Assembly (NCBI GenBank): GCA_050486105.1
Contig: JBJHCR010000155.1
Location: 1-14,833 of the forward strand
Source of the DNA: JAEXNA01 sp050486105
GTDB taxonomy: Bacteria > Vulcanimicrobiota > Xenobia > Xenobiales > JADMJV01
Direction of reading: 5' to 3'
DNA: 14,833 bases
Shown here one piece after another: positions 1 through 6,774 of the stretch (positions are counted from its first letter, which is position 1; every line of letters begins with the position of its first letter). A program made the translations under genes and the position numbers. Under the pieces are notes generated by a model. It did not search any database. It was not told where the DNA came from and worked only from the letters and a program-made list of their open reading frames with translations.

Positions 1-169
1 GCAGTGCTCCGAAGCCGGGTACCCATTTATGGGTGTTACCTAGTTGTATTTCGAATGAGGAGCGCTGTGCATGACTGTGAGTAGGGGCGATTTCAGTTTG
101 AGAGGGTTTCCGGCCAGCCTCCTAGGCGCTGAGAACACCATACTTCGGCTCTCCTGCTCATCGAGTGGT
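1..169. other. No supported gene; 14-base palindrome near the left edge
   Basis: This is the stretch between the left edge and the stop codon of the PilW-like gene. Several frames are open to the edge on both strands, but none shows a recognisable protein or a convincing start with a ribosome binding site. On the minus strand a 22-codon frame starts a few bases after the pilin stop; it has nothing to recommend it. A plus-strand gene could end here (stops at 42, 73 or 90 depending on frame), but its identity cannot be judged from so few codons. Confidence 0.4.
21..34. promoter_or_regulatory. Perfect palindrome, possible operator
   Basis: ACCCAT-TT-ATGGGT is a perfect 14-base inverted repeat with no gap beyond its AT-rich centre. 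It lies in the apparently non-coding left end, downstream of the minor prepilin pair. The size and symmetry suit a dimeric repressor site or the control region of a gene starting beyond the window. A single copy with no assigned gene nearby is weak evidence, and chance is possible. Confidence 0.25.
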
Positions 170-850
170 TCAGATCTTAGGCCAAGTGTTCCTCAACCGA
201 AAGGTCAAGGTCAACTCAAGATTCTCAGTCGCCCGCTCCATGCTCTGAGCTCGTCGCCCCCCTTCGGACCTCAACTGAATCTGAACCTGAACCGTGCCAT
301 TCTGGAGTCTGGGTGTCACCCGAAAACTCTCGAGGCCTTCGGAGAGGTAGCGGGTTACCAAAACATCGCGGTTGCCTTCAGGGCTGATCTCACTCAAGTT
401 CGAACTCAAGTCTTGGTAGGCCTCGGTCAAGGTCAGACCTCCCCCACCGGGCGCCACCACCTGACGAATCAGTCGCCCTGGCTCCTCTTGAGTTGCGTAC
501 CAAACCACATAGCGGTCCCAAAGAGGTCGGCCCGTGACCCCATCGTATCGACTCGGAGCCTGCCAGTCGCTTAGGGTCGTGACCGCCAGAGCATCCCGAG
601 AACCCATATCCCCAGTAGGGCCACGGCTGAGTGAATTAGTCATCCAAAAATCGGTCAATTCGAGGTCTCTTTCCAGCAAGAGCTTAATGCTTCTGAGTTG
701 AAGCTCGGCCGATTGACGCAACTCCGTCTCGTTGAAAAGCTTGGTCACCATGGTGACTGAACCAAAGGCCAGCGCAAGCAGTAGCCCCAAAATCACTGCT
801 GCGATCAGCAACTCGGCCACAGTGAAGCCTCGGGGGCGTTCAGGTCTCAA
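170..850 (-). CDS. PilW/GspJ-like minor prepilin
   Basis: Predicted minor (pseudo)pilin, inserted in the inner membrane and processed by a type IV prepilin peptidase before incorporation into a pilus or pseudopilus. The class III signal is clear: a short basic leader ending in glycine, then F-T-V-A-E (Glu at +5 of the mature protein), then an unbroken hydrophobic helix of about 20 residues. A long charged helix follows, and a beta-rich C-terminal domain typical of PilW/GspJ-type proteins. The start is uncertain. A TTG at 850 gives a 226-residue protein with a normal 8-residue leader and overlaps the end of the upstream PilV-like gene by 11 bases. A GTG at 901 would give 243 residues but an unusually long leader. 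No strong Shine-Dalgarno is visible, so translational coupling to the upstream gene is likely. PilW, GspJ and GspH cannot be told apart here. Confidence 0.8.
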   Translation of the reverse strand: MRPERPRGFTVAELLIAAVILGLLLALAFGSVTMVTKLFNETELRQSAELQLRSIKLLLERDLELTDFWMTNSLSRGPTGDMGSRDALAVTTLSDWQAPSRYDGVTGRPLWDRYVVWYATQEEPGRLIRQVVAPGGGGLTLTEAYQDLSSNLSEISPEGNRDVLVTRYLSEGLESFRVTPRLQNGTVQVQIQLRSEGGRRAQSMERATENLELTLTFRLRNTWPKI

Positions 851-1316
851 TGTAAACCAACTTACTGACGAACAAGCTCTGGGTTCCCCGCTCAATGGCA
901 CCTTTCGGACCGTCCTCAGAGTTCCACCAAACTTGAACTCGAACTTCCCACAGATCGCCCATGTTGATGCTTCCGGATCCGTGGTCGAACATCACGGCCC
1001 CCGACCTATTTCGATCCGGCACTTGCCGCACAATGACTTGATAGGAGAATTCGCTAGATTCGGACCTCTGACCCACCTGGGCAACTCTAGTGCGAACGAC
1101 CGTGAGATCTCCGACTCCCCAGGTTGGAGGTCCGGCCAGGAGGGCTTCCTGCAACACCGACTCACCTATCAATCGCCCGACAGTCTGATGAGAGGAGACA
1201 CTCTGAGCCACCATAATCCTGGTGAGCACGGCTATAACGCCCAACGTCGTCACCGCGAGGATGGCCATGGCGATGGTGACTTCGAGAACAGACATGCCTC
1301 GGTGGGAACGAATCAC
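840..1316 (-). CDS. PilV/GspI-like minor prepilin
   Basis: Predicted minor prepilin of 158 residues. The leader is seven residues (basic, ending R-G) and cleavage would fall before M-S-V-L-E. Methionine replaces the usual phenylalanine at +1, while the conserved Glu is kept at +5. A hydrophobic helix and then a helical spine follow. The C-terminal half is beta-rich and tryptophan-containing, as in PilV/GspI proteins, which commonly precede PilW/GspJ genes. The start is GTG: an in-frame TAG lies four codons upstream, so no longer form is possible, and an internal ATG at the cleavage site would delete the leader. The stop lies inside the beginning of the next gene, so the two form a coupled pair. 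This pair is about 10 kb from the other prepilin genes in the window, so its machine is not certain. Confidence 0.8.
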   Translation of the reverse strand: MIRSHRGMSVLEVTIAMAILAVTTLGVIAVLTRIMVAQSVSSHQTVGRLIGESVLQEALLAGPPTWGVGDLTVVRTRVAQVGQRSESSEFSYQVIVRQVPDRNRSGAVMFDHGSGSINMGDLWEVRVQVWWNSEDGPKGAIERGTQSLFVSKLVYIET

Positions 1317-1391
1317 CCTCAGAGTCTAACAGAAAGCCCTGAAAAATGACCAAGCCATTACCAAAAAAGGAAAAGCCCGAGACACGGCCCT

Positions 1392-2279
1392 CTAGCTTCG
1401 CCCAAAAAGGCCTTTCAGCAAACCCCTCCCCACATCGCGCACATCAGCGATGGAGTCGGCCACTAGCCCTGCAGGGTCCTTTTTCACTCCTTCGGCCAGG
1501 TTGTCGAGGGTGACTCTGGGTTTCCATTCGTTCTGGTTATCGGTCGGGACCTCAGGTTTCCCTTCAGGGCTCGATAAGGCATCGGGTTCGACACTCGGCT
1601 TAATAGAGGAGTTCAGTTCAGAAAGCCAATCTCCAAACTTTCTACCCCCTTGCTGAATAGCTCGCTGGGTCTTGTCGGCCACCTCAGTAAGATCCGACCC
1701 TAGAGAGTCTGGCACGTACCGAGCCAAGCCTTCCTTGCCCACGGCACCCTCAGTCAAATTCTCAATTCCACCCTGCCCGCCCGAGAAATCGTCGGACAAA
1801 AAGGCCTCATAGACCTGGTCGGCATCCTTACCGGTAGCGATGAAGAGAGTGCCATCAGTGTGTTCGCGGACAGCGATCGTACCCAGCATATCCGGAGCAG
1901 AATAGACCTTGACTCCATCGTCTTTCTGCTGGAAGCGCACCCGCTTGTCTCCACCCAGTGGCTCCTTAACGGTGGCGTCGAGCTCAAGAACTTGGCCATC
2001 CTTGTAGTGCCCGGTCCCGCTGAGTTTCTCGGGGATGGCCGCGAAGGGGTTCACGGTCATGGCGGAAACGATCTTGGTTGCCGTCATAGGAGCATTCTGT
2101 TCCTTGATGGTCACCCGATCGGGTTCAGGGTCGAGATCGACCTCAGGTTTTTGGTCGAAACCTTTGATGGCTTCGGCGACCTGATGCACCTTGCTTTTTG
2201 CCATATTGGCCCTCGCCATACGGGCGGAATCCTGAACATTGGCAGCGGCTTGGCCTGAGGGGATGTGGGTGAAGGACAT
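1392..2279 (-). CDS. Unrecognised soluble 295-residue protein
   Basis: I do not recognise this protein. It has no signal peptide, membrane helix or cysteine. Residues 1-45 look helical and are rich in Ala, Gln and Lys. Residues about 75-165 look like a compact beta-rich domain with several charged strands and Gly-Asp turns. From about 165 on it is hydrophilic, rich in Gly, Ser, Pro and Glu, with a Pro/Glu-rich linker near 230-250 and a short amphipathic helix at the C-terminus. The ATG is well supported by an AGGAG Shine-Dalgarno at 2286-2290, six bases upstream. It lies 71 bases downstream of the PilZ gene on the same strand and 75 bases upstream of the prepilin pair, so it may share transcription with either. 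The real coding status is convincing: long ORF, good ribosome site, biased composition. Confidence 0.75.
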   Translation of the reverse strand: MSFTHIPSGQAAANVQDSARMARANMAKSKVHQVAEAIKGFDQKPEVDLDPEPDRVTIKEQNAPMTATKIVSAMTVNPFAAIPEKLSGTGHYKDGQVLELDATVKEPLGGDKRVRFQQKDDGVKVYSAPDMLGTIAVREHTDGTLFIATGKDADQVYEAFLSDDFSGGQGGIENLTEGAVGKEGLARYVPDSLGSDLTEVADKTQRAIQQGGRKFGDWLSELNSSIKPSVEPDALSSPEGKPEVPTDNQNEWKPRVTLDNLAEGVKKDPAGLVADSIADVRDVGRGLLKGLFGRS

Positions 2280-2285
2280 CGATAG

Positions 2286-2290
2286 CTCCT
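2286..2290 (-). promoter_or_regulatory. Ribosome binding site of the 295-residue protein
   Basis: AGGAG on the minus strand, six bases before the ATG at 2279. It is one of the clearer Shine-Dalgarno sequences in the window and fixes the start of this unrecognised gene. Confidence 0.6.
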
Positions 2291-2310
2291 AGAATTCTTG
2301 ACTTGCGACT

Positions 2311-2316
2311 ATCATA
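2311..2316 (-). promoter_or_regulatory. Possible -10 element upstream of the 295-residue protein
   Basis: TATGAT on the minus strand lies in an AT-rich 71-base gap between the PilZ gene and the 295-residue gene, about 30 bases before the start codon. No good -35 box sits at 16-18 bases; the nearest resemblance, TTCACA, is about 20 bases upstream. The gap could therefore carry its own weak or activator-dependent promoter. This is base-pattern evidence only. Confidence 0.25.
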
Positions 2317-2350
2317 TCAGCCAATTCTTAAAAAGGTGTGAACTAGAATA

Positions 2351-3037
2351 TCATTGCGTGCTCTGGTCGATGTAGTTCTGCAACCGCATAAACGGCTCGC
2401 CGTGGAACTCTCGAAATTCTACCCAAACTTGGTGCAAACCGTTATCTAGGTCCAATATCAAGTTGGGCTCTCCCAGGACTTCAACGGGATCGGTCTGTCC
2501 ATCGTCGAGAAAAAGCCTGAATGGTATCAAACTTCCCAGCGGAAGTGGATCCCGCATCTGCAGCTCCAAGCCATCTAGGGAGAGCTTATAGACCGCTTGC
2601 CTTCCCCACTCTTGCCCCAGGTGATAGGCCACCCCCAAAAGCGAGGTCGGTCGAAAATTAGTTCGCCGCCCCTCCTTGCTGAAAGCAGTGTAGAGTCGGT
2701 CAATACAGTCCTTGGCCTCCTCTGACGGCTCAACGAACTCCAACCCGTGAACCCAGGTCCCACCATGAAGAAACCGCTGCCAGACCACTCGACTCTGAAC
2801 CTCGAGCCGGTCCAATCCCACACCGAATGCCGAAACAGGAACACCCAGCCCTAACCGTGATCCTACCTCCAGGGGTCGATCGAGGTGTATCCGCATGCCG
2901 CCTGTGCTGATATCGACCAAGAATATGGGCACTTGCGCCTTCCCTTCATCGATCTCAAGTTCGGCGAACAGGGTCTTGTTCACCTGAGATTTTCGACGAA
3001 CGTGAGAGCGGCGATCGGTCCTCTGCTCCATCTCCAT
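2351..3037 (-). CDS. PilZ-domain protein, probable c-di-GMP receptor
   Basis: Predicted cytoplasmic c-di-GMP-binding protein. From the ATG at 3037 it has 228 residues. The N-terminal half is a canonical PilZ domain: an arginine cluster supplying RxxxR (Arg10 and Arg14), then D-I-S-T-G-G at 42-47 matching D/NxSxxG, then beta strands through about residue 105. These are the known ligand-contact motifs of the family. The C-terminal half (about 135-228) has the same strand pattern around K-L-S-L-D-G-L and P-L-P-L-G-S and may be a second, degenerate PilZ-like barrel without the arginine motif. A TTG at 3079 would add 14 residues; no start has a strong ribosome site. It is divergent from recQ and upstream of the unrecognised 295-residue gene. 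PilZ proteins often act on pili, motility or exopolysaccharide, but no target is shown here. Confidence 0.85.
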   Translation of the reverse strand: MEMEQRTDRRSHVRRKSQVNKTLFAELEIDEGKAQVPIFLVDISTGGMRIHLDRPLEVGSRLGLGVPVSAFGVGLDRLEVQSRVVWQRFLHGGTWVHGLEFVEPSEEAKDCIDRLYTAFSKEGRRTNFRPTSLLGVAYHLGQEWGRQAVYKLSLDGLELQMRDPLPLGSLIPFRLFLDDGQTDPVEVLGEPNLILDLDNGLHQVWVEFREFHGEPFMRLQNYIDQSTQ

Positions 3038-3122
3038 AGGCTGGGGTTCTCTGGAGTTGGAAGACTGACCTGGTATCAAGTGGAGAAGCCGGACGGTTCA
3101 GCTCACCAAGGAGCAAACACTG

Positions 3123-3251
3123 ATGTTCTCAAAGGGCACCTCATGGAACAACCCCTCGAAGTCCTCAAGAGGGTCTTCGGATATTCGAGTTTCCGTGGAC
3201 TGCAGCAAGAGATCATCGGCCACACCCTGGACGGCGGTCACAGCGTGGTGA
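3123..3251 (+). other. Small overlapping ORF with Shine-Dalgarno in the recQ leader
   Basis: A 42-codon frame starts at an ATG 20 bases before the recQ ATG and runs in a different frame through the first recQ codons, ending in TGA at 3249-3251. It is preceded by AAGGAG at 3108-3113, nine bases upstream, which is a better ribosome site than the one in front of recQ itself. The peptide is Ser-rich with no recognisable features. It could be a decoy or leader ORF affecting recQ translation, or simply chance. Confidence 0.2.
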
Positions 3252-4966
3252 TCATGCCCACCGGCTCGGGGAAATCCTTATGCTATCAGCTGCCGGCCCT
3301 GATCAGGCCGGGCCTGACTCTGGTGGTCAGTCCTCTCATTGCCTTGATGCAAGACCAAGTCACAGGGCTCAAAGAAATGGGAGTCCGAGCCGCCTGCTTA
3401 AACTCGTCTTTTTCTGCCGAGGACTCTTACCTAATCGAACGTCAGGCAGAGGAAGGAGAGTTGGATCTTCTTTATGTGGCCCCCGAGAGAGCGACCAATT
3501 CTCGCTTCTTAAGGCTTCTAAGTCGACTAAGAGTTTCCCTATTTGCCATCGACGAGGCCCACTGCGTTTCCCAGTGGGGCCATGATTTTCGTCCCGACTA
3601 CATTAGACTTCCGTGCCTCTATGAAGTCTGCCCTGGGGTGCCTAGAATGGCCCTGACTGCCACCGCAGATGCTGCCACCCGAAAGGACATCCTCGAACGA
3701 CTGCAGTTGCAGAATGCCCGCCTGTTTTTGGGAGGATACGATAGGCCAAATATCCGCTACAGCATCCAAGCGCGCCAGGATGGCCGACGACAGCTCGGGG
3801 CCTTTCTCAATCGAAGACAAGAGCAGAGCGGAATCATCTATTGCTTGACCAGAAAGAAGGTTGAAAACTTGGCCACTTGGCTCGAGAGTCAAGGATTCAG
3901 GGCCCTGACCTACCACGCCGGGATGCCGGCAGAGGAACGCCGGGAGAATCAAACCAGGTTCACTCACGAGACGCTCATAATGGTGGCCACCCTGGCCTTT
4001 GGACTGGGCATTGACAAACCCGATGTTCGGTTTGTGGTTCACACCGAGATGCCGAAGTCGGTGGAAGCTTTCTATCAAGAGACCGGTCGTGCCGGTCGAG
4101 ACGGGCTTCCTGCCGAGGCTCTGATGCTGTGGGGACTCTCAGATTTGATCCTTCACAAGAGCAGACTGCAGGAGTCCAGCGCCGAGGAGTCCATCAAAAG
4201 AATCGAGACTCAAAGGCTCAATGCCTTAGTGGGTCTGTGCGAAACCTCCCATTGCCGACGCCAGGTTCTCCTGGAATACTTTGGAGATACCACAGGCCCC
4301 TGCGGTAACTGCGATACTTGCTTAGACCCCGTGGACACCTGGGACGCCACCGAGGCCGCTCGGAAAGCTCTCTCAGCCGTCTATCGAACCGGTCAACGAT
4401 TCGGGGTTGGCTACCTCACCGATTTGCTTCTCGGGAAGTCCACCGAGAGGCACGTGCAGAACTTCCATCATCAGCTCCCCACTTTTGGAGTAGGCCAGGA
4501 CCTCGATGCCCGAACTTGGGCCTCGGTCTTTCGACAGTTGGTAGCTGGAGGCTACCTCGATCTAGATCTGGCCGGCCACGGTGGACTTCAGCTCACGGCC
4601 CGAAGCTCACCTCTGCTTAAAGGCGAGGAATCACTACGACTTCGCCGAGAGCGCTCCAGCCCTAAGAAAGCTTCGAAGCGAACGAAAGTGGCCGTAGAGG
4701 CTCCTGCTGATGACGCCCTTTGGCAATCGCTCCGTCGATGTCGACTAGACCTGGCCCGGGCCCAGGGGGTTCCTGCCTATGTGGTGGCCCACGACGCCAC
4801 CTTGGCAGAGCTTGCACACCATCGTCCAAGCAGCTTGGCCGAACTAGAAAACATTTCGGGCTTTGGCGAAGTCAAACGAGAACGATACGGCCAAGCCTTC
4901 CTCGATGTGCTGAGAGCTTTCCGCGAGGGCGAGGCTTCCGCCCCAGCCGCAACGAGCGTGACCTAG
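3143..4966 (+). CDS. recQ: ATP-dependent DNA helicase RecQ
   Basis: RecQ is a 3'-5' superfamily 2 DNA helicase acting in recombination and replication-fork repair. From ATG 3143 it has 607 residues, close to the E. coli length. Domains in order: motif 0 (FGY..FR..Q, 12-21); Walker A P-T-G-S-G-K-S (39-45); the DEAH box with the RecQ aromatic loop (137-151); motif III A-L-T-A-T-A-D; the second RecA-like lobe ending in Q-E-T-G-R-A-G-R-D-G (312-321); a zinc site with Cys371, 387, 390 and 393; the winged-helix RQC region (about 400-500); a basic linker; and an HRDC domain (about 525-595). All key residues are present, so it should be active. The frame is open far upstream, but family alignment puts the start at 3143, with AAAGGG at 3131-3136 as a moderate ribosome site. 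It is divergent from the PilZ gene and ends four bases before the oxidase stop. Confidence 0.96.
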   Translation: MEQPLEVLKRVFGYSSFRGLQQEIIGHTLDGGHSVVIMPTGSGKSLCYQLPALIRPGLTLVVSPLIALMQDQVTGLKEMGVRAACLNSSFSAEDSYLIERQAEEGELDLLYVAPERATNSRFLRLLSRLRVSLFAIDEAHCVSQWGHDFRPDYIRLPCLYEVCPGVPRMALTATADAATRKDILERLQLQNARLFLGGYDRPNIRYSIQARQDGRRQLGAFLNRRQEQSGIIYCLTRKKVENLATWLESQGFRALTYHAGMPAEERRENQTRFTHETLIMVATLAFGLGIDKPDVRFVVHTEMPKSVEAFYQETGRAGRDGLPAEALMLWGLSDLILHKSRLQESSAEESIKRIETQRLNALVGLCETSHCRRQVLLEYFGDTTGPCGNCDTCLDPVDTWDATEAARKALSAVYRTGQRFGVGYLTDLLLGKSTERHVQNFHHQLPTFGVGQDLDARTWASVFRQLVAGGYLDLDLAGHGGLQLTARSSPLLKGEESLRLRRERSSPKKASKRTKVAVEAPADDALWQSLRRCRLDLARAQGVPAYVVAHDATLAELAHHRPSSLAELENISGFGEVKRERYGQAFLDVLRAFREGEASAPAATSVT

Positions 4967-4970
4967 GAGG

Positions 4971-6062
4971 CTACCAAGTTTGCCCTTTGGACTGGGCTCC
5001 AAAGGGAAACACCGTAGTCCCCGACTCTAGGGCCTCGACCAGAAGCTCGCCTAGGACCGGTCCGAACTTGAAGGCGTGCCCCGAGCCGCAGCCTGCCACC
5101 CACAGTTGATCATCGAGGCGGTCGATAACGAAATCTCCGCTTTCGGAGTTGGTATAGAAGCAGCAGCGACCGGTCACCGGAGTGGCTGGGTCCAAACCCG
5201 GCAGCCACCTTTGAACGAAGTTGCGACTCTCTTCCAAGAAGGCTTGGTCGATCTCTCGAGACTCATCGGGATCCACTTCTTCCGAACGAGTATGTAAGGC
5301 CACTTTCACGATTCCCTCAGAATTCATCGGAAATCCGTACCAACCTGAACGAGCTGGATCGTGGATCCAGACAGGACAGGCGAAACTCTTCGAATTCGGG
5401 CGATAAAAGGTTATCCGTTGGCGGGTTACCCTCACTTGGCCGGCTAATTCGGGCAACAATCGGCCAATCCAGGCGCCGGCAGATACGATCACCACATCAT
5501 AGAAGCGCCGCTCACCGGCCTCCAGCCAGCCCGAACCGACCTTGGAAACCGGGCACTCTTCCAAGATCTCAGCCCCTTGGTGACGAGCGCAGTCAGCCAA
5601 GGCCTCCACCGCCAAAGAGGAAGCCAACCAGCCGCCGAGAGGATTGGCCACCGCGCATTCTAGGAGATCCCAGGCAAACATGGGCCAGCGCTTTCGCCCC
5701 TCTTTAGGAGCAACGATCTCCAGTGTAAAGCCCATTTCGCTTAGGGTCGTATAGCTATCGTGTTCGAATTCCCCTGGAGTAAATCGGGTCGCCAAAGCCA
5801 ACACCCCGGTTTGCTGAAAGAAGCGTCGCCCGGACGACTGCTCCACCTTTCTCCAAGCGTCGAACGCCCGACCCACCAGGTTCGAATACTGCCTGCAGCG
5901 ATCTCCATACTCTAGACGGATGGCCTTGGAGATATCGGTGCCGGCCGCTCGGGGAGCCGGAATCAGATCTCGCTCGAAAAGGTCAACCTGATGGCCATTC
6001 TTGGCCAATTCCCAAGCTGCTGACAGTCCAAAAACTCCGCCACCGACGATTCCGATCTTCAT
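4971..6062 (-). CDS. FAD-dependent oxidase, monomeric sarcosine oxidase/SolA type
   Basis: DAO-family flavoenzyme of 363 residues, predicted to oxidise a secondary amine or N-methylated amino acid to imine plus hydrogen peroxide in the cytoplasm. The N-terminal Rossmann motif is G-G-G-V-F-G (7-12), with the acidic residue for FAD ribose near position 30. Near the C-terminus there is C-F-Y-T (Cys301), which aligns with the covalent flavin-linking cysteine (C-M-Y-T) of monomeric sarcosine oxidase and SolA. This is followed by G-S-G-H-A-F-K-F-G (326-334), the family's C-terminal FAD signature. Start chosen at ATG 6062, where the Rossmann strand begins at once and AAAGGAG lies 11 bases upstream; an ATG at 6104 is possible but adds a non-family basic tail. 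Substrate could be sarcosine, N-methyltryptophan, pipecolate or a glycated amino acid; sequence alone does not decide. It converges on recQ. Confidence 0.88.
   Translation of the reverse strand: MKIGIVGGGVFGLSAAWELAKNGHQVDLFERDLIPAPRAAGTDISKAIRLEYGDRCRQYSNLVGRAFDAWRKVEQSSGRRFFQQTGVLALATRFTPGEFEHDSYTTLSEMGFTLEIVAPKEGRKRWPMFAWDLLECAVANPLGGWLASSLAVEALADCARHQGAEILEECPVSKVGSGWLEAGERRFYDVVIVSAGAWIGRLLPELAGQVRVTRQRITFYRPNSKSFACPVWIHDPARSGWYGFPMNSEGIVKVALHTRSEEVDPDESREIDQAFLEESRNFVQRWLPGLDPATPVTGRCCFYTNSESGDFVIDRLDDQLWVAGCGSGHAFKFGPVLGELLVEALESGTTVFPFGAQSKGQTW
4983..5006. terminator. Strong hairpin at the recQ/oxidase convergent 3' ends
   Basis: CCCTTTGGA, a six-base loop, then TCCAAAGGG form a perfect nine-base-pair stem. 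It begins 17 bases after the recQ stop codon and lies in the last codons of the oxidase gene on the other strand. Neither strand has a T-run after the stem, so it is not a standard intrinsic terminator. It could still stabilise the recQ mRNA 3' end, aid Rho-dependent termination or reduce convergent read-through. The stem is directly visible; the role is inferred. Confidence 0.35.
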
Positions 6063-6170
6063 GCGCTTTGGTTCTCCTTTCCTGGTCCGGATCATTCTGG
6101 TCACGGCCGGATGGCAACTCTGAGCCGCGGAATCTGGTGGGAGTATTGCCGAATGAGAGAGAATCTAACA

Positions 6171-6758
6171 ATGATGAAGCCCGAAGTGAGACAATGGCTC
6201 AGCTGGCTCAAGAGCCTCGCTCCGAAACTGCTGGGATTTTCCTTTGTTCTCTTCGGCTTGCCCTTCGTATTGCAGCTTTTTGCCATTCGCTTTGCCAGCG
6301 GCCATTTCAGTTTTCTTCCTCTCAGCTGCCTTCTGGGAGCCTGGATGTTAGGAGGGCTGGGTTTTGCTTACGCTCGCCTCTGCGGAAAAGAAGCTTTAAA
6401 AATCGTGGTTTATTACAGCCTTCTGGTACTACTTGTCCCAGGCCTGCTCACCGTGTTCTGCTACCAAGCAACTCGGCCATCGAGCAGCTTTCACTCTTGG
6501 CTGGGTGGGGGTTGGGGATTGCTCACCATGTTCTGGGCCATCGTGCTCTTTTGCGGCATTCCCGGCTTGGCCTATCCGGTTATGCGCGGCCTTAAGCCAC
6601 TTCAGTTCAAGGTGGTCCATGGACGCCCCGGGCTCTTTCGAAAGAAGCCTGCAAGTGAACATCGAGCAGACATGCATGCGGGGGATAGCTTTGCAGATGT
6701 CTTGGCCAGCGTGGTGGACAACCGAAGCCTAGGAACTACACCCGAGCGAATACTTTAG
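6171..6758 (+). CDS. Small four-helix membrane protein of unknown function
   Basis: Not recognised as a known family. From ATG 6171 it has 195 residues. Four hydrophobic segments are evident at about 21-39, 48-69, 77-98 and 111-138, leaving a basic N-terminus and a polar C-terminal tail of about 55 residues. With basic residues just after the fourth helix, both termini are probably cytoplasmic. The tail includes a His/Asp-containing stretch (E-H-R-A-D-M-H-A-G-D), which might bind a metal, but this is a guess. GAGAGA lies eight bases before the ATG-ATG start; upstream in-frame ATGs at 6111 and 6153 give longer forms without hydrophobic or family support. It is divergent from the oxidase (108-base gap) and converges on the exoribonuclease with a 10-base gap. 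Confidence 0.7.
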   Translation: MMKPEVRQWLSWLKSLAPKLLGFSFVLFGLPFVLQLFAIRFASGHFSFLPLSCLLGAWMLGGLGFAYARLCGKEALKIVVYYSLLVLLVPGLLTVFCYQATRPSSSFHSWLGGGWGLLTMFWAIVLFCGIPGLAYPVMRGLKPLQFKVVHGRPGLFRKKPASEHRADMHAGDSFADVLASVVDNRSLGTTPERIL

Positions 6759-6761
6759 ACA

Positions 6762-6774
6762 CTCTGGGTCAGAG
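6762..6774. other. Small inverted repeat between convergent stops
   Basis: CTCTG-GGT-CAGAG can form a five-base-pair hairpin in the 10-base gap between the membrane-protein stop and the exoribonuclease stop, reaching into the latter's final codons. There is no following T-run on either strand. It may mark the transcript ends but is short enough to be chance. Confidence 0.2.

Noticed and set aside
71..574. Plus-strand open frame of 167 codons
   Set aside because: It lies mostly antisense to the PilW-like gene, whose prepilin leader and helix are clear. The product has no family features or ribosome site.
1350..1391. T-rich minus-strand stretch after the 295-residue gene as an intrinsic terminator
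   Set aside because: The T-runs are present, but the preceding G/C-rich bases give only an interrupted stem of three or four pairs.
2885..3142. N-terminal extension of RecQ by 86 residues
   Set aside because: The extension is antisense to the PilZ coding region and does not resemble RecQ; the family normally begins close to ATG 3143.
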